DNA from: 2-12-FULL-35-15 sp036386835 | GTDB lineage: Bacteria > Bacteroidota > Bacteroidia > 2-12-FULL-35-15 | NCBI GenBank assembly: GCA_036386835.1 | Contig: DASVUX010000050.1 | Location: forward strand, 12,087-76,086 | Reading direction: 5' to 3' | DNA length: 64,000 nt | Shown here: one piece after another, positions 59,445 through 64,000 of the stretch | How the letters are laid out: every line of letters begins with the position of its first letter | Position numbering within the stretch: the first letter of the stretch is position 1 | The notes under the pieces: model-generated | The model's database searches: none | What the model saw: the letters and a program-made list of their open reading frames with translations, nothing else | Told to the model about the DNA's origin: nothing | Position numbers and translations under genes: made by a program

Positions 59445-61814
59445 ATGAAAGTATGTATTGCTGAAAAGCCGAGTGTTGCCAAAGAGATTGCGGAGATCGT
59501 GGGCGCGAAACAGCGAAAGGACGGCTATTGGGAAGGTAATGGTTACCAGGTTACCTGGACGTTCGGGCATCTCTGCGAACTGAAGGAGCCGCATGAATAC
59601 GACAGTGCTTATAAAGAATGGAATCTTAATATGCTTCCGATCCTGCCATTGCGGTTCGGGATAAAACTAAAGAATGATAAAGGAGTTGAGAAGCAATTCA
59701 ATACAATTTCAACATTATTCAACAACGCTGATGAAATTATAAATTGTGGTGATGCGGGCCAGGAGGGGGAATTAATCCAGCGATGGGTACTTGCCAAATC
59801 AAATTGTAAAAAGCCTATGAAACGGCTTTGGATCTCTTCACTTACTGAAGAGGCGATCCGCGAAGGTTTTAAAAAGCTGAAGGATGCGAAGGAATACGAC
59901 AGTCTGTATTTTGCAGGCTATTCGAGGGCAGCGGCAGACTGGCTCCTGGGAATGAATGCCACAAGATTATACACCATCAAATACGGCAACGGGAACAGGC
60001 AGATCCTTTCCATCGGAAGAGTACAGACTCCCACGCTGGCAATGATCGTTAACCGCCAGGTGGAGATAAATAATTTCAGGTCGGCTGTATTCTTCGAGCT
60101 TAAAACAAAGTATCGCGAAGTGGTGTTTAACGCCCAGGTAGAGCGCTTTGGAGGCGATCAGAAAACGAAGGCAGAAGAACTGGCGGGATCATTAAAAGAT
60201 GAACTGTTTACAGTGACTTCGGTTGAAATTAAAAAAGGGAAAGAATCTCCGCCAAGGCTTTTTGATCTTACCGCATTGCAGGTGGAGTGCAACAAGAAGT
60301 TCGGTTTTTCAGCAGACGATACTCTTAAAGCCGTTCAGAATTTATATGAGAGAAAATTAGTTACCTATCCGAGAGTTGATACTACTTATCTTCCGGAAGA
60401 TGTGTATCCGAAGATCGCGGGTATCATGAAGCAGATGGTTAATTACAGTACCCTTGTTTCCCCTTTGCTCCAGGAACCGATCCGTAAATCCTCAAAAGTA
60501 TTCGATGATAAAAAGGTGACGGATCACCACGCGATCATTCCTACTGATGTTCGTGCACAAGGGCTTGGAGGCGCAGAGGCAAGCGTGTACGATGTGATTG
60601 CCAAACGTTTTATTGCTGCATTTTATAAAGATTGTGAAGTTTCAAATACTGTTGTTCTCGGTGCAGTAAAGGAAGTTGAATTTAAGGCAAACGGTAAGCA
60701 GATCTTGGATGCCGGCTGGAGGGTTGTTTATAACAAAGAATCCGTGGATGAAGATGAAAAAGAAGATCTTCAGATGCTGCCGGAATTTAATTCCGGAGAA
60801 AGCGGTAAGCATGAGATCTTCCTTACCGAAGGAAAAACAAGTCCGCCTAAAGCATTTACAGAAGCGACATTACTTCGCGCCATGGAAACTGCCGGAAAAC
60901 AAATTGAAGACGAAGAGCTGCGCGACCTGATGAAAGACAACGGCATTGGCAGGCCCTCCACACGCGCAGCGATCATAGAAACACTGTTCAGAAGAAATTA
61001 TATTAAGCGGGAGAGAAAGAACCTGGTCCCTACAGTAACAGGGATGGAACTTATCCTTACCATTAACAATGAATTGTTGAAATCAGCGGAGATGACCGGC
61101 AACTGGGAATTTAAATTAAGGCAGATCGAGAAGAATGAATATGGTGCCGAAGCTTTTCTCACTGAAATGAGGCAAATGGTCAGCGACCTTGTTTACCAGG
61201 TGAAGAACGAATCCGGGAAACGGATCTCCGTTGAAAGTGCTGAAACAAAAACGAAGCAAAAAACTGATCAGAAAGCCATATGTCCCAAGTGTAAGAACGG
61301 AACTATGTTGAAAGGTAAATCGGCTTTCGGCTGCGGTAATTTTAAAAATGGCTGCGATTTTAAAGTCCCTTTCGAGCTGATGGGAAAAAAAATAAGTGAA
61401 CCGCAAATGATCAGTCTTGCCGAAAAAGGGAAAACACCAGTTATTAAAGGATTTGATTCAGGAAGCGGAAAGAAAGATGGTGTTTTAAAACTGACCTCTT
61501 CTTTCAATATTGAATTTGAAGAGAAGGAAGCTACAGCACCAAAAGTTAAAAAAGAAGCAGCGTCTTTGGTTTGCCCTAAATGTAAAACCGGGAATATTCT
61601 GAAAGGGAATTCAGCTTATGGCTGCAGTGGCTGGAAAAGCGGGTGCAAGATGAGATTGCCTTTCGAATTCATGGGGAAACAATTGAATGAAACCCACATC
61701 CAGTCATTGTTAAAAAAAGGGGAAACACTCGAAATAAAAGGCTTTACTGTAGAAGGAAAAAAGGTGAATGGTAAATTAAAGCTCGATCAGAATTTTGAAT
61801 TGACTCTGGGATAA
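59445..61814 (+). CDS. topB: DNA topoisomerase III (type IA)
   Basis: 789 residues. The TOPRIM domain starts MKVCIAEKPSVAKEIAEIVGA and has NCGDAGQEGELIQRW; the catalytic Tyr308 lies in LVTYPRVDTTYLPED; KVTDHHAIIPT and GIGRPSTRAAIIE are typical of the family. Two C-terminal zinc-ribbon-like repeats (about 611-650 and 708-750), each with CPKCK and a later CG/CS...C pair, end the protein. It relaxes negatively supercoiled DNA and decatenates. An AGGA precedes the ATG. Its stop is one base from the stop of the convergent gene. Confidence 0.95.
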   Translation: MKVCIAEKPSVAKEIAEIVGAKQRKDGYWEGNGYQVTWTFGHLCELKEPHEYDSAYKEWNLNMLPILPLRFGIKLKNDKGVEKQFNTISTLFNNADEIINCGDAGQEGELIQRWVLAKSNCKKPMKRLWISSLTEEAIREGFKKLKDAKEYDSLYFAGYSRAAADWLLGMNATRLYTIKYGNGNRQILSIGRVQTPTLAMIVNRQVEINNFRSAVFFELKTKYREVVFNAQVERFGGDQKTKAEELAGSLKDELFTVTSVEIKKGKESPPRLFDLTALQVECNKKFGFSADDTLKAVQNLYERKLVTYPRVDTTYLPEDVYPKIAGIMKQMVNYSTLVSPLLQEPIRKSSKVFDDKKVTDHHAIIPTDVRAQGLGGAEASVYDVIAKRFIAAFYKDCEVSNTVVLGAVKEVEFKANGKQILDAGWRVVYNKESVDEDEKEDLQMLPEFNSGESGKHEIFLTEGKTSPPKAFTEATLLRAMETAGKQIEDEELRDLMKDNGIGRPSTRAAIIETLFRRNYIKRERKNLVPTVTGMELILTINNELLKSAEMTGNWEFKLRQIEKNEYGAEAFLTEMRQMVSDLVYQVKNESGKRISVESAETKTKQKTDQKAICPKCKNGTMLKGKSAFGCGNFKNGCDFKVPFELMGKKISEPQMISLAEKGKTPVIKGFDSGSGKKDGVLKLTSSFNIEFEEKEATAPKVKKEAASLVCPKCKTGNILKGNSAYGCSGWKSGCKMRLPFEFMGKQLNETHIQSLLKKGETLEIKGFTVEGKKVNGKLKLDQNFELTLG

Positions 61815-61815
61815 A

Positions 61816-62448
61816 CTACCTGGTAGTCCTGTTCAGCCCGTCAATTCCCCATTGTCCGAACTCTCCCGGGGTATTCCCTAAAATACTGTTATTAAAGGGC
61901 CTGTAATTATAGGAGTTGTTGCCTGGATCAGACAGGTAGTCTGCGCTTCCCTGTGAAACGGTGGCCCTGAATCCTATGGTAGAGCGCCCGGTAAGTTTAT
62001 AATCCACTCCGAAGGAAGCAGCTTTGAAATTGTTTTCAGGATTAGCGTCAGCGTTCGTTAGAACAGCGCCAGACAGAAGTACACGCTTGTTAAGATTGTA
62101 CTCCCCGCCCGCAAACAATATGTTGCCCTGGTAATTTCTGCTGTTGGCTGATCTTTCGTTACGGATACTGAAAGAATTCCCTGGCGCGAATGAATAATGG
62201 ATAAGTCCCCCGGTGAGCGATAATTTCTCATTCACTTTATAATTCAGCTTCGGGGCAATGAAGGTTGATGCAAGTGAGCGGGAATTATTTATAAAGCTGA
62301 CACCGGTTCCGGCCGTAACCGAAGCGCTCATGCGTCCTTTAAGTTTATAAGCTTTCTGAGGTTTAAAATAGTCGTCCTGTTCCTGGGCATACGCCCGGGA
62401 TACTGTTCCGTAAAATGCTAATACTAAAAGATAATTTACGATCCGCAT
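61816..62448 (-). CDS. Predicted outer-membrane beta-barrel protein
   Basis: 210 residues. A signal peptide ends near YAQEQ. The mature chain shows alternating strands such as KGRMSASVTAGTGVSF, KLNYKVNEKLSLTGGLIHYSF and SFGVDYKLTGRSTIGFRATV, as in small barrels, and ends GQWGIDGLNRTTR without a typical terminal aromatic. No family was recognised. The gene is preceded by an 11-bp periodic array and a candidate -7 element. Confidence 0.6.
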   Translation of the reverse strand: MRIVNYLLVLAFYGTVSRAYAQEQDDYFKPQKAYKLKGRMSASVTAGTGVSFINNSRSLASTFIAPKLNYKVNEKLSLTGGLIHYSFAPGNSFSIRNERSANSRNYQGNILFAGGEYNLNKRVLLSGAVLTNADANPENNFKAASFGVDYKLTGRSTIGFRATVSQGSADYLSDPGNNSYNYRPFNNSILGNTPGEFGQWGIDGLNRTTR

Positions 62449-62455
62449 GGTCTTT

Positions 62456-62489
62456 CAAATTTACGGATTAAAATCAAATATTAAAACAA
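62456..62489 (-). promoter_or_regulatory. Candidate promoter of the beta-barrel gene
   Basis: Minus strand: TTG (62489-62487), 23 bases, TAAATTTG (62463-62456), only 7 bases before the ATG, so the leader would be very short or absent. Confidence 0.35.
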
Positions 62490-62518
62490 GAATTCAAACT
62501 ATCCCGGGAAATATAATG

Positions 62519-62671
62519 GAACATTAAGGAATATAAGGGAACCTTTAAGGACCATTTAAAAGTATCCTAAAGTTGTAAAGGAAAAAAGTAATGTGAAAGT
62601 TAAGTGAAAGTTAAGTGTAACTCGGGTGCAAGTTAAAGAAAGTAAGATGAAAGTTAAAGACAAGTTAGGTG
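62519..62671. repeat. 11-bp periodic tandem array
   Basis: About 14 consecutive units of 11 bases (one of 10). The core AAAGTTAAGTG occurs exactly at 62596-62606 and 62607-62617, with variants AAAGTAATGTG, CAAGTTAAAGA, AAAGTTAAAGA and CAAGTTAGGTG; units at the left end are more diverged (ACCTTTAAGGA, CCATTTAAAAG). It lies between a lipoprotein gene and the promoter region of the beta-barrel gene, both on the minus strand. Confidence 0.7.
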
Positions 62672-62681
62672 CAATTCCCTG

Positions 62682-63332
62682 TTAGTTTACATGGTATCGG
62701 ATGAGTCTTCTTTCTTCTGAGAATCCCCTGTCAAATAAAGGTTTAAGAGTTTCAACCACAATACCAATATTTTCTGAATAACATGTATTTGTAGACCGAA
62801 TAGTATAGTAATGATTCCAGGCGGGATACATATAATAAACCCCTTGAAAATTAGTGGTAAGGAATGCTCCTGCCGGAGTATTGATTAAGGAATCTTTATT
62901 GTTCATTTTAAAGATTCCTTTGGCCATAGTGTCTGCTTCCGTTGCTGTAACATACCCGGAAGAAAAGATGGTGGAAAAGTCTGTAGGAGAAAACACAATT
63001 TTTCCAAAAGAATTTAAGATACAAGAGGAAGAGTCACGCAAATATGAATAAAAACTTCCATAGGTGTCCGGTCGGTACATTTCAAAATAAGTCTTCCCAT
63101 TTATTATGGTGTCTTTTGAGATGTAACAACTATCATAAATGTTCAAAGGACTAGAAACACCTAAATTGTCAATTCTAAAACGCTGATAGATCCAATAATT
63201 CCCCACCGCTAACTTGCCATAGTTTGAATATGCTATTTGACTTGAACCTTGAACTACATTCTCACCTTCTTTTTTTCGGCAAGCGGTTATAGTAAAAGCC
63301 AATAAAATAGAAAACACGATTAATCTTCTCAT
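62682..63332 (-). CDS. Predicted lipoprotein of unknown function
   Basis: 216 residues. A lipoprotein signal ends in TITAC with Cys18, followed by RKKEGE. The mature part begins with LAVGNYWIYQRFRIDNLG and has many Tyr, Ser and Asn residues and short strands, a pattern seen in Bacteroidota lipoproteins that measure or store nothing recognisable by eye. Two further cysteine pairs may form disulfides. It is isolated by 164 bases from the frameshifted gene upstream. Confidence 0.65.
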   Translation of the reverse strand: MRRLIVFSILLAFTITACRKKEGENVVQGSSQIAYSNYGKLAVGNYWIYQRFRIDNLGVSSPLNIYDSCYISKDTIINGKTYFEMYRPDTYGSFYSYLRDSSSCILNSFGKIVFSPTDFSTIFSSGYVTATEADTMAKGIFKMNNKDSLINTPAGAFLTTNFQGVYYMYPAWNHYYTIRSTNTCYSENIGIVVETLKPLFDRGFSEERRLIRYHVN

Positions 63333-63496
63333 GGGTTGCCTTAACGTTCGTCTTGATATTTTATTGTTGATTAGATTTTAGGAAAAAGATTATTGCTTTA
63401 TGATCTTTTACTATAAAGCCGATTTCTATTTGCAAATGGACAAAATAAACCATTATGAAGTTCGCTTATATCAATTTCGACAGGTAACATATCAAA

Positions 63497-64000
63497 CTAC
63501 TGTTTTAATACCTTCCGAACAAGAATAAGATCAACAGATAATAAACGAGCGAAATAAATCCCTTTGGAAAAATTTTGAGTGTTTACCTGAAACGCCTTGT
63601 TATTTTTAATGCCGGAATAATACACTCTTTCACCTAATACATTTACTATCTCAATCTCAGTAAAGCTTATATCCGATTGACTAAACTCTATATTCAGGTA
63701 TTCTGTGCAAGGATTCGGAAATAAAAGGATTTCTTCTTTAGAAAAAATTTCCTTCACACCTACATTTATGTGTCCGCAAGTATCAGCAAAATTACCACCA
63801 ATCCATTTGCTGACAGAGTTCATACTATCTCCATCTATTGTCCAGAATGCTCCCTATAAATAACGAATCATTATAAACACTTGATACATTTGGAATATTG
63901 TCAAAATAGCTTCCATAACCACACCAATCTGTACCATCCCAGGATGCTATAAATTGTGCAGGGATACCACCCGCACTTTCCAACGTCCCAACAGCATAAA
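63497..64000 (-). pseudogene. T9SS cargo gene interrupted by a frameshift, 5' end outside window
   Basis: Two minus-strand frames form one protein. From the window edge the first frame reads FIASWDGTDWCGYGSYFDN and SSVYNDSLFIG, then stops at 63825. The continuation GAFWTIDGDSMNSVSKWIGG lies in another frame and runs into a type A sorting domain (LLFPNPCTEYLNIEF, ending RKVLKQ). The switch is at GGG (complement of 63852-63854). The pieces fit a repeat-type secreted protein (SLFIGGAFWTIDGDS-like). It may be a true pseudogene, a sequence error at the G run, or a recoded gene. Confidence 0.75.

Overview
The window is a 64-kb piece of a Bacteroidota chromosome. The evidence is the gene order of the ribosomal superoperon (rpsL-rpsG-fusA-rpsJ with no tuf, map between secY and infA, carA after rplQ), many proteins with type IX secretion system (T9SS) C-terminal sorting domains, a PorZ gene, Bacteroidota-type promoters (TTG, about 18 bases, TAnnTTTG) and mostly weak Shine-Dalgarno sites. 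A DUF6495-like gene hints at a Flavobacteriales-related lineage, but the order cannot be fixed by eye. No phage, insertion sequence, CRISPR array or rRNA was seen.

Layout. 1-2.2 kb: the 3' part of a TMTC-like membrane/TPR protein and a small secreted protein. 2.3-10.7 kb: one giant secreted protein of 2825 residues built from several classes of Ig/PKD-like repeats with a type B T9SS sorting domain. 10.9-29.9 kb: the S12-to-L17 ribosomal superoperon with fusA, secY, map, infA and rpoA, starting at a clear promoter and ending at a strong terminator, followed by carA. 31-43 kb: T9SS cargo proteins, a DUF72 protein, a lone minus-strand tRNA-Arg(CCG), porZ-recO, a cupredoxin with a sorting domain, an M42 peptidase and a TPR/TonB-C/DUF4421 group. 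43-52 kb (minus strand): pbpC, a fatty-acid-hydroxylase-type membrane enzyme, three tandem paralogous T9SS cargo genes, and a phosphodiesterase-TPR-sulfotransferase fusion behind a tiny overlapping membrane-protein gene. 52-64 kb: HU, a SpoIIE-type phosphatase with TPRs, pepT, a cyclophilin, topoisomerase III and several envelope proteins; at the right edge a T9SS cargo gene is interrupted by a frameshift.

How it fits together. The superoperon supplies translation, secretion (SecY) and transcription (RpoA). Sec-exported cargo carrying T9SS domains would be handled at the outer membrane by a T9SS that includes PorZ. The pbpC, TonB-C, DUF4421, lipoprotein and beta-barrel genes are envelope functions.

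No clearly new defence or biosynthetic system is visible. The most unusual signals are non-coding. Nearly every longer gap in the ribosomal superoperon holds an inverted repeat, and three hairpin families each occur twice. A roughly 11-bp periodic array lies at 62.52-62.67 kb. A REP-like palindrome precedes pepT. On the coding side, pbpC lacks any ATG/GTG/TTG start for its essential N-terminus, and the giant protein has alternating two-unit repeats.
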